A DNA stretch of 64,000 bases from Bacteroidota bacterium (GCA_025963725.1 JAOQAE010000003.1:186001-250000); one strand, 5' to 3'. Positions 1 through 8,257 are shown, numbered from the stretch's first letter. The notes: generated by a model from the letters alone, not told the origin. Numbers and translations: made by a program.

Positions 1-78
1 GATGCTGTACTGGTACACTTTGATCAGGCCAATGAACAGGTAATGTAAAGGAACTGTAATGATCTTAAGGTATTGCAT
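1..78 (-). CDS. yidD: YidD membrane protein insertion efficiency factor, N-terminal fragment
   Basis: Only the first 26 codons lie in the window; the gene runs off the left edge. The ATG at 76-78 (minus strand) opens a frame with no stop to base 1, reading MQYLKIITVPLHYLFIGLIK and then VYQYSI. An amphipathic or hydrophobic start followed by a YQ.SI motif is typical of the YidD N-terminus, just before the Cys-containing RFYPTCS region that lies outside this window. The start overlaps the end of rnpA by 14 bases, and rnpA-yidD is a widely conserved gene order. YidD assists YidC in inserting membrane proteins. The identification rests on few residues plus the gene order. Confidence 0.72.
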   Translation of the reverse strand, partial: MQYLKIITVPLHYLFIGLIKVYQYSI

Positions 79-451
79 CCGGGTTTATTTCCGCTGTTAA
101 ACGCTGCAGCAGCTTTATTATTTTCTCTTCCACTTCTTTGTATTCCGCAATGTTCCTGCCTGTATAAAGCAGCACGAGGTAAATGGCCTTCGGGCTGATG
201 GCCTCATACAACGATCCTTTATTCTTCCGGTAGGCCTCCCTGATCCTTCGCTTCAGCAGGTTGCGGTCCACCGCCCTCTTAAACGTCCTTTTCGGGACCG
301 TGATCACCACCTGCGCGGGCTGCTCCGTCTTTTCAGCGGCTTCCAGCCAGATGAGCTTGAAGGATGGGCCCGCAATAATCCTGCCTGTTTCAAACACTTT
401 ATCAATGATCACCTTGCTGCACAGGCGCTCGGATTTTGTAAATGTTTGCAT
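65..451 (-). CDS. rnpA: Ribonuclease P protein component
   Basis: Protein subunit of RNase P, which with the catalytic RNA trims the 5' leader of precursor tRNAs. At 128 residues it has the usual length. The basic signature KRAVDRNLLKRRIREAYR (about residues 58-75) is the RNR motif that contacts RNA, and the N-terminus (FTKSERLCSKVIIDKVFETG) fits the family. It overlaps yidD by 14 bases, as in the rpmH-rnpA-yidD arrangement. A weak promoter-like TACCTTTA lies on the minus strand just upstream, near 456-463, so the leader would be very short. The call is secure. Confidence 0.96.
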   Translation of the reverse strand: MQTFTKSERLCSKVIIDKVFETGRIIAGPSFKLIWLEAAEKTEQPAQVVITVPKRTFKRAVDRNLLKRRIREAYRKNKGSLYEAISPKAIYLVLLYTGRNIAEYKEVEEKIIKLLQRLTAEINPDAIP

Positions 452-539
452 GTTATAAAGGTAGAATTAATAAAGCGAAAAAACACAAAAATTGTGATGG
501 ATGAGTATTGAATTACACAAGCGGTAAAAAGCAGGCTGG

Positions 540-1292
540 TTATTTGGCTGCCTTGTTAGCCGCTACAATGTACTGTTCCAGGGCCATGGTCATGGAAGGC
601 GCCTTAGGGTTGGGCGCATGGATATCGAGGCGCAGGCCGGCTTCTTTTACCGCCTCTGCAGTGGTAGGCCCGAAGCAGGCAATGCGTGTTTTATTCTGCT
701 TGAATTTAGGAAAGTTCTTGAAGAGGGAGCGGATCCCGGCCGGACTGAAAAACACCAGGATATCGTAGTTTACATTGGCAAGGTCGCTGAGGTCGCTCGC
801 TACGGTGCGGAACATTACGGCCTTGGAATATTTGATCTTCTGCTCATCCAGCTTTTCCGCCATCTCTTCCTTAGCGATATCGGAGCAGGGCAGAAGGAAA
901 TTTTCCTGCTTGTGCTTTTTTACAACTTCCATAAGGTCGACAATGGTTTGCTTTCCGTGGAAGATCTTGCGTTTGCGGTACAGTACGTATTTCTGGAGAT
1001 AATAAGCGGTGGATTCTGAAACACAGAAATATTTCATTGTTTCGGGAACTGCGAGGCGCATTTCCTGGCACATGCGAAAATAGTGATCGACGGCATTGCG
1101 GCTGGTCATGATCACTGCGGTGTGATCGAGGATGTTTACTTTATCTTTTCGGAAATCCTGTGCGGGCACGCCTTCCACGTGTATAAAAGGACGAAAATCG
1201 ATCTTTACGTTGCATTTCTTTGCAAGATCGAAGTATGGGGATTTGTCTCCCTCCGGCTTAGGCTGACTAACGAGTAAAGTTTTTACTTTCAA
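540..1292 (-). CDS. hemD: Uroporphyrinogen-III synthase
   Basis: Closes and inverts ring D of hydroxymethylbilane to give uroporphyrinogen III in heme and siroheme synthesis; cytoplasmic. The 250-residue length fits the two-domain HemD fold. Family features include the early RPFIHVEGV stretch, TSRNAVDHYF (about residues 62-71), and a late LVFFSPAGIRSLF and ACFGPTTAEAVKEAGL (about 204-222), the part of the family where sequence is best conserved. HemD is poorly conserved overall, so these motifs carry the call. It follows the DUF4271 gene with a 53-base gap on the same strand, a pairing seen in many Bacteroidota, and may be co-transcribed from the promoter at 2130. Confidence 0.93.
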   Translation of the reverse strand: MKVKTLLVSQPKPEGDKSPYFDLAKKCNVKIDFRPFIHVEGVPAQDFRKDKVNILDHTAVIMTSRNAVDHYFRMCQEMRLAVPETMKYFCVSESTAYYLQKYVLYRKRKIFHGKQTIVDLMEVVKKHKQENFLLPCSDIAKEEMAEKLDEQKIKYSKAVMFRTVASDLSDLANVNYDILVFFSPAGIRSLFKNFPKFKQNKTRIACFGPTTAEAVKEAGLRLDIHAPNPKAPSMTMALEQYIVAANKAAK

Positions 1293-1345
1293 TTTTGTGC
1301 GTTTTATGTTTAAACAAACAAAACCTTTATCCTTTTTAACGGCCT

Positions 1346-2125
1346 CTATGCTGTATAGCGCATAAATAATTTCACCAGAATAACAAAAGGTACTATTTCA
1401 AGGGTGCAAAGATATAAAAATAAATAGAATTTAGAAACTCTATTGCTGCTAAAGCCAATTACAATTCCCCTCAGCAAGCGCATACACAGGAAACCCGCGA
1501 TAAAGAAAGCACCGGTATAAATGAACACGAGAGGGTTTACCTGCTTTACAAATTCGAGGCAGATCACCACCGGGAGCATGAACAGCCCGAGCATATTCAC
1601 GAAGATGAGCATGGCGGTGGAATAATCCTGCGCTTCCTTGCCCACCTTGAAGATAAAACCCGAAAGCCGGATGGTGATGTACTTCACAAGATACATGAGC
1701 GCAAGCCCGATCGAAATAGTACTGTACATGGCGATGCGGCTCATCCGGAGGTCGATCCCCGAATACTCGGTCACCTGGCCCAGGAACAATGGAATAGTAA
1801 AGAGGAACAGCAGCGATAACAGGAAGCCCACGCGGTTGGATGCGGAATATTCATCCCTGGTTTGCTGTCCGCCCGGGCGGTTCACATAAAAGCCCTTTAC
1901 CAGCTGGTTCAGCTTCTTCGCATTGGAAACATAAAGCCATACGAAGGTGCCGAAGGAAACAAAAAGGATGATCGCTACAAGATAATCATAGCCGGTAAGG
2001 TGAATGATGGGCTTCGCATGCCGCGGCTGAAGCTGGTGCTGCTGAAAGATGGACGGCGCCAGCGTGGTATCTGCTGCCGGCAAAACGGACATGGTATCGG
2101 GAATAGCTGGATTTGTTTCAGGCAC
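1346..2125 (-). CDS. DUF4271 integral membrane protein
   Basis: A 259-residue membrane protein of the Bacteroidota family DUF4271; function unknown. About six hydrophobic segments can be seen, beginning with YLVAIILFVSFGTFVWLYV near residue 48, after a soluble N-terminus of about 45 residues. It lies directly upstream of hemD on the same strand. A TAACTTTG promoter box sits at 2130-2137, only five bases before the annotated ATG, so the transcript would be almost leaderless. An in-frame ATG at 2090-2092 (MSVLPAAD...) would leave a more normal leader and is an alternative start. The family call is good; the start is uncertain. Confidence 0.85.
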   Translation of the reverse strand: MPETNPAIPDTMSVLPAADTTLAPSIFQQHQLQPRHAKPIIHLTGYDYLVAIILFVSFGTFVWLYVSNAKKLNQLVKGFYVNRPGGQQTRDEYSASNRVGFLLSLLFLFTIPLFLGQVTEYSGIDLRMSRIAMYSTISIGLALMYLVKYITIRLSGFIFKVGKEAQDYSTAMLIFVNMLGLFMLPVVICLEFVKQVNPLVFIYTGAFFIAGFLCMRLLRGIVIGFSSNRVSKFYLFLYLCTLEIVPFVILVKLFMRYTA

Positions 2126-2129
2126 AAGG

Positions 2130-2137
2130 CAAAGTTA
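2130..2137 (-). promoter_or_regulatory. Promoter -7 box for DUF4271-hemD
   Basis: Minus-strand TAACTTTG matches the Bacteroidota -7 consensus TAnnTTTG. It lies five bases before the annotated DUF4271 start, so either the mRNA is almost leaderless or translation starts at the inner ATG. No clear -33 element was found. Confidence 0.6.
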
Positions 2138-2225
2138 ATTCTTTTGCCGTTTTAAATGAAAAAAGGCCATTCAAAATGAAGGGAGCCTTAGTAATTAAAC
2201 GAATCATGGTCATTCCGTGCAGGAT

Positions 2226-2315
2226 GTCACTTCGAGTGCGACCAACGGGAGAGTATCGAGAAGTGGTTAGGATGCTTTGTTCTCGATACGCTCGTCCCTC
2301 GCTACTCGAACTGAC
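2226..2315. repeat. Dispersed TTCGAG palindromic element, copy 1
   Basis: The left arm starts GTCACTTCGAG and contains GTATCGAGAA; the right arm contains TTCTCGATAC and ends CTCGAACTGAC. The arms are imperfect inverted repeats, so the 90 bases can fold into a long hairpin. Related copies occur near 8963, 44619, 52188, 55819 and 61631, always between genes. It sits between the DUF4271 promoter and the end of the DUF5777 gene. No coding capacity. Confidence 0.85.
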
Positions 2316-2355
2316 GCTATAAACCTTCAGTTACGGGACACTCAAACTGACGGCA

Positions 2356-3351
2356 CTACCCCTTCGGCCCCGGAACGGCAGCGTGCTTCTTCTTCTTGGT
2401 CAGGTTGAACACCCTCGAAATGTTGAAGCCGAACTTATAGCCGCCTTTCAGCCAGTTGTCGGTGGTATTCGGAATGTAATTGTTCTCGATGATCCCTGAA
2501 GCGTTCGTAAAATTGAGGTGGAACACGTGCCCGCCGGTCTCTATTTCAACACCTATTGCGAGCGGGTTGAAGAACGGGCTTGCGCTGTTATTGGTGCGGT
2601 ATTCCGAGAAGGTGTAAAAGTAATCGGCGATGAGCGCAACGCGCTTTGTGAGCTTCAGCCTGAAGCCGCCGCCAATAGCAAAAAGGTCATTTGTTTCTTC
2701 GCTGCCATTATCGGCATTCACATTTGCCAGCACAAAATTCCGGTGCTGGTAGGTCGGGATCAGCTCGATGGATAAGCGGGAGCCGAACTTACGCGCCAGG
2801 AGCAGCTGGGTAACATACGAAAAGCGGTGAACATCGTTGTGCTTGAATTTGGAGGAGGTCTGGTCGACGCCGTTATAAAACTGGTCGGCAGTCTGCGGGT
2901 TATAGCTCATATCGCCGTACAGCGCCATGGAAAGCGGGATGTGATTGTCGGTGGTTTGCGTGAGAAAACGGTATTTCACCAATCCGTCGATCATCTCGTT
3001 CATCTTGCTGCGTGCAACACCCAGCGTGAGGTTATCGGTGATCCCGAAATCGAAGGAGATGCGGATGTCGGTGGAGTTATCAAATCCATAAAGCGTATGT
3101 CCGCCGCCGCCGCTTTCCGTCCCGATATTCCCGAAGCGGTGGGTGACCCTGAAATCCATGGTTCCCTTTTTCACTGTTTCGGTCGACTGTGCATTGATCA
3201 CCTTCGAGGTCTTGAATGTTGCGATCACCTTGTCGTGCGTTTTTGGAGCGGCCGAATCAGCGAGGCTGAGCAGGTCGTCCTGCGCAAACGCAGCAGTTAC
3301 AGGAACAGCAAAAAGGAAAGCAATAATCGTTTTTTTGTTGAAGAGCGTCAT
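2356..3351 (-). CDS. DUF5777 family beta-barrel protein
   Basis: A predicted outer-membrane beta-barrel of 331 residues. A signal peptide is visible (TIIAFLFAVPVTAAFAQD, cleavage near residue 23), followed by alternating beta-strand-like segments such as MDFRVTHRFGNIG and VALIADYFYTFSEYR. The C-terminus is basic (KKKKHAAVPGPKG) rather than ending in the usual aromatic residue. It is the third gene of a same-strand run with a cytochrome c lipoprotein and a YceI protein (eight bases from YceI), a set that recurs in Bacteroidota. It may carry or accept a lipid or redox cofactor for that set; this is inference. The family name comes from recall of sequence character. Confidence 0.8.
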   Translation of the reverse strand: MTLFNKKTIIAFLFAVPVTAAFAQDDLLSLADSAAPKTHDKVIATFKTSKVINAQSTETVKKGTMDFRVTHRFGNIGTESGGGGHTLYGFDNSTDIRISFDFGITDNLTLGVARSKMNEMIDGLVKYRFLTQTTDNHIPLSMALYGDMSYNPQTADQFYNGVDQTSSKFKHNDVHRFSYVTQLLLARKFGSRLSIELIPTYQHRNFVLANVNADNGSEETNDLFAIGGGFRLKLTKRVALIADYFYTFSEYRTNNSASPFFNPLAIGVEIETGGHVFHLNFTNASGIIENNYIPNTTDNWLKGGYKFGFNISRVFNLTKKKKHAAVPGPKG

Positions 3352-3359
3352 ACGTTTAA

Positions 3360-3905
3360 TTACTTTTTATAAGGTTCTAATATGGCATTCAGCTTAACAT
3401 CCACATCTTCTGCAATGTTCTGAACATACAGGCTTGGCACCTTGATTCCGTGGTCGGCAATGTGGATCTTAAATTTGCTGCTGATGGTGATCTCCTGTCC
3501 TTTCACCTTTACGATGCCGTCGAGGGTACGCTCTTTCTCCACACCGTGGATCATCAGCTTCCCGGTGATGGTCACCTTGTATTCGCCGTCTTTTGTCCAG
3601 TCGATCGCTTCATTGATCTTGCCCTTGAAAATAGCATTCGGGAATTTTTCGCTTTCCATGTAATTCTCATTGAAATGCTCCTGCATCAATGGCTTTTCGA
3701 ACTGGAATGCGCTGATCGCGATCTTCATCTGCACATCGTTGGTGGCGGTATTGATGATCGGCTTGCAGGCCTTGTTCACAGCTTCAATGTCTTCCAGCGG
3801 GGAAGCTGAAAAGAAGCTGATCTCGCAGCTTTTTGCAATGTAGATTTGCGCGCTCAGTGCCGAGCAGAATGCCAGCGCGACTAAGGATAATGCTACTTTT
3901 TTCAT
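3360..3905 (-). CDS. YceI family periplasmic protein
   Basis: YceI proteins are lipocalin-like beta-barrels in the periplasm that bind isoprenoid lipids such as polyprenyl chains. The protein is about 181 residues from the start chosen here. The ATG at 3903-3905 gives MKKVALSLVALAFCSALSAQ, a clean signal peptide; a longer frame to 3938 would put charged residues before it and is less likely. Family features are FEKPLMQEHFNENYM, a long strand region, KVTITGKLMIHGVEK, and a C-terminal VDVKLNAILEPYKK. It lies between the cytochrome gene and the DUF5777 barrel gene on one strand, so the three probably work together at the envelope. Confidence 0.9.
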   Translation of the reverse strand: MKKVALSLVALAFCSALSAQIYIAKSCEISFFSASPLEDIEAVNKACKPIINTATNDVQMKIAISAFQFEKPLMQEHFNENYMESEKFPNAIFKGKINEAIDWTKDGEYKVTITGKLMIHGVEKERTLDGIVKVKGQEITISSKFKIHIADHGIKVPSLYVQNIAEDVDVKLNAILEPYKK

Positions 3906-3953
3906 GTTTTCTGATTTAGGTGTGGTGTTACAAAACAACTATTGTGCCCCGCA

Positions 3954-4310
3954 TCAATTATTGGGCGCACCCTGCTTGATCCAGCAGTTGATCATCTTCC
4001 GCTGGTCTTCGCTGATGGTGGGAGAGCCCGCCTGCGGCATATCTTTCAGGTCGACCACCCTGTTCTTCAGGGAGCCGTTATCCGCTTTTTGCTTGAGCTC
4101 TGTATATGTTGTAAAGTCACCTGTTCCGCTTCCGCCTGCGGTATGACAGCTGATGCAATAGTCGGTCATGATCGGGGCAATATCGGCTGAATAGGAAATG
4201 GTGGAATCGCAGTTGTCGGTATCCTTCACCGGAACCGGGCCTTTTTCGGAGGTACAGGCGGCTATAGATCCAATGACAGGAATAAGTAAAAAGAGCTTTT
4301 TCATTTTCAT
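3954..4310 (-). CDS. Small c-type cytochrome lipoprotein
   Basis: A 118-residue exported protein. The N-terminus (LFLLIPVIGSIAACTSEK) has a lipobox with Cys about residue 19, so it is probably anchored in a membrane by lipid. One heme-c motif, CISCH, lies near residue 53, and MPQAG downstream offers a Met that could be the second axial ligand. Family relatives are short single-heme electron carriers. It is the first gene of the run with YceI and DUF5777, and a TATATTTG promoter box stands just upstream at 4322-4329. A link to electron transfer onto a YceI-bound quinone-like lipid is possible but unproven. Confidence 0.87.
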   Translation of the reverse strand: MKMKKLFLLIPVIGSIAACTSEKGPVPVKDTDNCDSTISYSADIAPIMTDYCISCHTAGGSGTGDFTTYTELKQKADNGSLKNRVVDLKDMPQAGSPTISEDQRKMINCWIKQGAPNN

Positions 4311-4321
4311 CTCAGTTTGTA

Positions 4322-4329
4322 CAAATATA
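4322..4329 (-). promoter_or_regulatory. Promoter -7 box for the cytochrome-YceI-DUF5777 run
   Basis: Minus-strand TATATTTG, an exact match to TAnnTTTG, twelve bases before the cytochrome start codon. No good -33 element is visible. Confidence 0.6.
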
Positions 4330-4406
4330 TACTATAAATGGAATAAGGAAAGTAAATCCCGATTGGATTTTTCAATGCAGTGCTTGCACTTTTCAAGCCC
4401 TGGTAA

Positions 4407-4841
4407 TTACTTTTTACCAAAATCCTTTTGCGTTGCCGGATTTCCGTTCTCATCCCAGAACACCCATTTCCCGCTTTCGAGATCCTGCGTGTAATAGCCT
4501 TCGTAGCGCTTCTTCTCGTTCTCATACCAGGTGGTGGTCTTGCCATCCTTCTTCCCGTCCTTAAAGGTGGTTTCGCTCCAGGGGGCGCCATTCTCGTAAT
4601 AGCTCTTCCAGAGCCCCTCGCGCTTACCATCTTTCATTATCCCGCGCATCTTGATCACGCCGTTGGTATAGTACTGGATGTACTCGCCGTTGCTGATCAC
4701 GGAATCTTTTTTATCCTTAGCAGGCATGTTCGAAGTTAACGTATCGCGGTGCACTGTGCCCGCATCCGCAGCCTGTCCGTTGTTTTCCTTGCAGGCAAGC
4801 AGGCAGCAGGAGAGCAGGATAAACATTGCTATTCTTCTCAT
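4407..4841 (-). CDS. MORN-repeat (YwqK-like) lipoprotein
   Basis: A 144-residue protein with a lipoprotein signal (FILLSCCLLACKEN, lipobox LLAC near residue 17). After a short linker come repeated GxYxxYYxNGxxKxxG units: GEYIQYYTNGVIKMRG, then KREGLWKSYYENGAPW, KKDGKTTTWYENEKKRYEG and ESGKWVFWDENGN. These are the MORN-like repeats of the family annotated as YwqK antitoxin, though nothing here shows antitoxin activity. It starts two bases after the stop of the polyprenyl synthase gene on the same strand, so the two are probably co-transcribed. Likely an envelope-attached binding protein; function unknown. Confidence 0.85.
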   Translation of the reverse strand: MRRIAMFILLSCCLLACKENNGQAADAGTVHRDTLTSNMPAKDKKDSVISNGEYIQYYTNGVIKMRGIMKDGKREGLWKSYYENGAPWSETTFKDGKKDGKTTTWYENEKKRYEGYYTQDLESGKWVFWDENGNPATQKDFGKK

Positions 4842-4843
4842 AG

Positions 4844-5815
4844 TTAATTTTTTCTTTCTGTGGTGTATTTTACAAGCTCCTCCAGCGAAGTGCGTGAAGC
4901 CGAGTCCTCAAAGGCTGAAAGGATCGTGAGCGCCTTTTCCTTGTATTCGTTCATCCTGCTTTCGGCATACTGAATGCCGCCGCTTTTGATCACGAATTCG
5001 ATCACGCCGGCCACCTTCTTAGGGTCGTTGTTATTGTTCTTTACAATGCTGATGATCCTTCTCTTCTCCAGCCAGGAAGCTTTATTGAGTGCATAGATCA
5101 GTGGCAGCGTCATTTTCTTTTCCTTGATGTCGATGCCGGTAGGCTTGCCGATATTGCTGCCATCGCCGTAATCGAACAGGTCGTCCTTGATCTGGAAGGC
5201 CATCCCAACGGCTTCACCGAATGCGAGCATCCTGTCCACCACCTGCTTGTCGGAGCTCACGGATGCCGCACCACAGGCGCAGCAGGAGGCAATGAGCGAT
5301 GCTGTTTTCTTCCGGATGATCTCGTAATACACTGTTTCATCAATATCGAGCTTCCGCGCTTTTTCGATCTGCAGCAATTCGCCTTCGCTCATTTCGCGCA
5401 CAGCGTTGGAGACCAGTCCCAGCAAATGAAAATCGTTGTTGTCAATGGAAAGCAGCAATCCTTTCGAGAGCAGGAAATCGCCGACAAGCACGGCGATCTT
5501 ATTTTTCCAGAGCGCATTTACGGAAAAGAACCCGCGGCGCTCGTTGCTGTCGTCCACCACATCATCGTGCACAAGCGTTGCCGTATGAAGGAGTTCGATG
5601 AGGGAAGCGGCACGGTAGGTGGATTCGTTCATTTCGCCGCATACCTTGGCGCAGAGGAACACAAACATGGGGCGCAGCTGCTTGCCTTTGCGCTTTACAA
5701 TATAGCGGGTGATCTTATCAAGCAAAGGCACTGTGCTTTTCATGGATGATTTGAATTTCACTTCAAACTCTTCCATTTCTTTTGCAACCGGCGCTTTTAT
5801 CTGGTCAACTGTCAT
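4844..5815 (-). CDS. Long-chain polyprenyl diphosphate synthase
   Basis: An all-trans prenyltransferase of 323 residues that extends an allylic diphosphate with isopentenyl diphosphate; in this phylum the product usually supplies the menaquinone side chain. The first aspartate-rich motif, LVHDDVVDDSNERR, lies at about residues 82-94 (DDVVD 84-88), and the second, QIKDDLFDYGD, at about 208-218. GKQLRP near residue 44 is the substrate-binding start of the family. Chain length cannot be read with confidence. It sits four bases downstream of rlmN and two bases upstream of the MORN lipoprotein. ispD and dxs, which feed the same isoprenoid supply, are elsewhere in this window. Confidence 0.95.
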   Translation of the reverse strand: MTVDQIKAPVAKEMEEFEVKFKSSMKSTVPLLDKITRYIVKRKGKQLRPMFVFLCAKVCGEMNESTYRAASLIELLHTATLVHDDVVDDSNERRGFFSVNALWKNKIAVLVGDFLLSKGLLLSIDNNDFHLLGLVSNAVREMSEGELLQIEKARKLDIDETVYYEIIRKKTASLIASCCACGAASVSSDKQVVDRMLAFGEAVGMAFQIKDDLFDYGDGSNIGKPTGIDIKEKKMTLPLIYALNKASWLEKRRIISIVKNNNNDPKKVAGVIEFVIKSGGIQYAESRMNEYKEKALTILSAFEDSASRTSLEELVKYTTERKN

Positions 5816-5819
5816 AAGC

Positions 5820-6905
5820 TTATTTGGGTACCTTCATCTTCCGCTTCACAAATCCTTCTTTGTTCTTGTTTGCAAGCTGTCCGCAGGCCGCATCTATATC
5901 CTTGCCGCGGCTTCTCCGTACATTCACAATAATATTTTTGCTTTCGAGGAACTTTGCAAACGCATCCAGCCTTTCGGAGGTTGTTTGCTGGAATTCCCCA
6001 TCGTCGATCGGGTTGTATTCAATGATGTTCACCTTGCAGGGGACGTGCTTGCAGAACTTCGCAAGGTCGCGGGCGTCCTCTATGCTGTCGTTAAAATCCT
6101 TGAACGCGATGTACTCGTAGGTAACGCGCGTTCCGGTCTTCTCATAAAAGTATTTAAGCGCTTCGGCCAGGGCTTCGAGGCTGTTGCTTTCATTGATGGG
6201 CATGATGTGGTTGCGCTTCGCATCGTTGGCGGCATGCAGCGAAAGGGCAAGATTGAACTTCGCGCCGTCGTCGGCCAGCTTTATGATCATTTTTGCAACA
6301 CCGGCGGTGCTTACAGTGATCCGCTGCGGCGACATGTTCAGGCCTTCCGGCGATGTGATCTTATGGATGGATTCCATCACGTTCTTATAATTGAGCAATG
6401 GCTCGCCCATGCCCATGTATACGATGTTTGTAAGCGGTGTTTTATATTTCTGCTCCGCCTGGTTGCGGATCAGCACCACCTGGTCGTAGATCTCATCTGC
6501 ATTCAGGTTCCTCAACCGCTCCAGCCTGCCGGTAGCGCAGAACTTACAGGTAAGGCTACAGCCCACCTGCGAGGAGATGCAGGCGGTCATCCGCGTAGTG
6601 CTGGGGATCAGCACGCCTTCCACGATATTGCTGTCGTATAATTTAAATGCATTTTTAATGGTGCGGTCGCTGCTCACCTGCATATCGTCCACCTCCACGG
6701 CATTGATCACAAAATGCTTGTCGAGGAGCTCGCGTGTGGCTTTGGAAAGGTTGGTCATTTCCTCGAAGGTGCGTGCCGACTTCTTCCAGAGCCATTCATA
6801 TACCTGCTTGGCGCGAAAGGCCTGGTCGCCGTTCTCTGTAAAAACGGTTTTCAGCTCTTCGAGCGATAAGGCGCGTATGTCTTTTTTTGTGCTCAATTCA
6901 ATCAT
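5820..6905 (-). CDS. rlmN: Dual-specificity 23S rRNA/tRNA A2503-type methyltransferase RlmN
   Basis: Radical SAM enzyme that methylates C2 of adenine 2503 in 23S rRNA and A37 in some tRNAs. The 361-residue length is typical. The iron-sulfur motif CSLTCKFC places its three cysteines at 116, 120 and 123. The catalytic cysteine that forms the methyl-transfer intermediate is in DIDAACGQL (Cys341). VYMGMGEPLLN and ISLHA-type NLALSLHAAND segments match the SAM-binding barrel. A TAAATTTG promoter box lies ten bases upstream (6915-6922). The polyprenyl synthase gene follows after four bases. Confidence 0.97.
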   Translation of the reverse strand: MIELSTKKDIRALSLEELKTVFTENGDQAFRAKQVYEWLWKKSARTFEEMTNLSKATRELLDKHFVINAVEVDDMQVSSDRTIKNAFKLYDSNIVEGVLIPSTTRMTACISSQVGCSLTCKFCATGRLERLRNLNADEIYDQVVLIRNQAEQKYKTPLTNIVYMGMGEPLLNYKNVMESIHKITSPEGLNMSPQRITVSTAGVAKMIIKLADDGAKFNLALSLHAANDAKRNHIMPINESNSLEALAEALKYFYEKTGTRVTYEYIAFKDFNDSIEDARDLAKFCKHVPCKVNIIEYNPIDDGEFQQTTSERLDAFAKFLESKNIIVNVRRSRGKDIDAACGQLANKNKEGFVKRKMKVPK

Positions 6906-6914
6906 TTATAGATA

Positions 6915-6922
6915 CAAATTTA
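6915..6922 (-). promoter_or_regulatory. Promoter -7 box for rlmN
   Basis: Minus-strand TAAATTTG, exact to TAnnTTTG, ten bases before the rlmN start. It would drive rlmN, the polyprenyl synthase and the MORN lipoprotein. Confidence 0.6.
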
Positions 6923-7030
6923 CGAATATTAATCCGATAATCCCGCGGCTGCGCCTCAGGTAAAGAAAACAACCTGCAAGCCGGAACAGCTCATCTTTAT
7001 TTTTGTAATTTCGCCCGCAATCATTGAATT

Positions 7031-8257
7031 ATGCGCAAGATCTCCGCCGACCTTATTTACACTATTTCTTCCGACCCGATCCCGAACGGCATCGTTACCA
7101 TCGACGATGACGGGACCATCCTCGATGTAAGCCCGGCCTCTAACGAAGAGCACAGCGATGCTGAGTATTACACGGGCATCATCTGCCCGGGATTCATCAA
7201 TACACACTGCCACCTCGAGCTCTCGCATTTCCGCGGGCAGATCGCTGAAAAAGCAGGCATGACGGGCTTTATAAAAGAGCTGCTGTCGAAGCGCCCGGGA
7301 TTCTCCGCGGAAGAGATCAGCAGGGGAATTGAGGAGGCGGAAGCGGAAATGATCCGCAACGGCATTGTGGCGGTGGGCGATATTTCCAATGATAACAGCA
7401 GCTTCAGCCAAAAGGCAAAAGGAAACCTTTGCTATCATACGTTTATCGAAGTGTTCGACCTGCATCCTTCGCAGGCTGAAAAAGTGTTCGGGAATGCGCT
7501 TGCGCTGAAAGCGGAGCTGAAGTCGCTTGAAAGCACGCACGCCAGCCTTTCCTGTTCCATTGTGCCGCATGCGCCTTACACGGTTTCTGAAAAGCTGTTT
7601 GCGCTTGTCGCGGAAGAAGCGGCAAAAAGCCCATTCCCGCAAAGCATCCACAACCAGGAAAGCGCCGGTGAAAGCGAGCTGTTCCTTTCCGGCTCGGGGC
7701 CAATGTTTGAAGCCTTCCAGCGGATGAACGTTGATATGCAGTTTTTTCCGGCAACAGGATTAAACTCGTTAAGGACAACCTTTCCGAGATTATCAAAGCA
7801 GCAGAACCTCCTGCTCGTACACAATACATTCACTTCCTTTGAAGACCTGCAATGGGCGCAGGAACAAATGAAAAGCTCCATTACCTCCGGCCTCCAGCCT
7901 CCAGCCTCCCAGCTCTACTGGTGCACCTGCCCGAATGCCAATCTTTACATTGAAGACAAGCTTCCCGATTATCATGCTTTTATCAGGGCACATGCGAAAA
8001 TGACGATCGGCACCGACAGCCTTGCATCCAACCATAGCTTATCCGTGCTGGATGAATTAAAGGCGATCGAAAGCCATCAGCCGGGAATTCCTTTAAAGGC
8101 GCTGCTTACATGGGCCACAAAGAATGGCGCGGAATTATTAGGGCTTGATAAAAATTTAGGGACAATTGAAAAAGGAAAAAAACCGGGATTGAATTTGCTG
8201 AGCAATATAGAAAAGGAAACTATCTCGGCAGGCACACAGGTGCTGAAGCTGATCTAA
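7031..8257 (+). CDS. Amidohydrolase family protein (deaminase-like)
   Basis: Metal-dependent hydrolase of the amidohydrolase superfamily, 408 residues, related to S-adenosylhomocysteine/guanine-type deaminases. The metal-binding motif is GFINTHCHLELSHF (about residues 54-67); further ligands are in SIVPHAPYTVS (about 178-188) and IHNQESAGE (about 218-226), and the late aspartate is in IGTDSLASNHS (about 324-334). The true substrate cannot be told. Residues near 285-295 come from a run of tandem GCCTCCA units (7885-7915) that looks like a small insertion just before the conserved WCTCPNANLYIE. The stop codon overlaps the stop of the convergent ispD gene by three bases. A TAATTTCG sequence upstream is a weak promoter candidate. 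Confidence 0.88.
   Translation: MRKISADLIYTISSDPIPNGIVTIDDDGTILDVSPASNEEHSDAEYYTGIICPGFINTHCHLELSHFRGQIAEKAGMTGFIKELLSKRPGFSAEEISRGIEEAEAEMIRNGIVAVGDISNDNSSFSQKAKGNLCYHTFIEVFDLHPSQAEKVFGNALALKAELKSLESTHASLSCSIVPHAPYTVSEKLFALVAEEAAKSPFPQSIHNQESAGESELFLSGSGPMFEAFQRMNVDMQFFPATGLNSLRTTFPRLSKQQNLLLVHNTFTSFEDLQWAQEQMKSSITSGLQPPASQLYWCTCPNANLYIEDKLPDYHAFIRAHAKMTIGTDSLASNHSLSVLDELKAIESHQPGIPLKALLTWATKNGAELLGLDKNLGTIEKGKKPGLNLLSNIEKETISAGTQVLKLI
7885..7915. repeat. Short tandem GCCTCCA repeat inside the amidohydrolase gene
   Basis: Three imperfect copies of a 7-base unit related to GCCTCCA, read as SGLQPPASQ in frame. It lies in what appears to be a surface loop, just before a conserved motif, so it has been tolerated. 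Confidence 0.6.

Noticed and set aside
4407-4841. MORN-type lipoprotein as the antitoxin of a toxin pair
   Set aside because: The YwqK antitoxin label comes from a family name; no toxin gene is adjacent and the protein is exported.
5709-6641. Long plus-strand reading frame opposite the polyprenyl synthase and rlmN genes
   Set aside because: It is the antisense shadow of two clear genes, has no family features and no promoter or start context.
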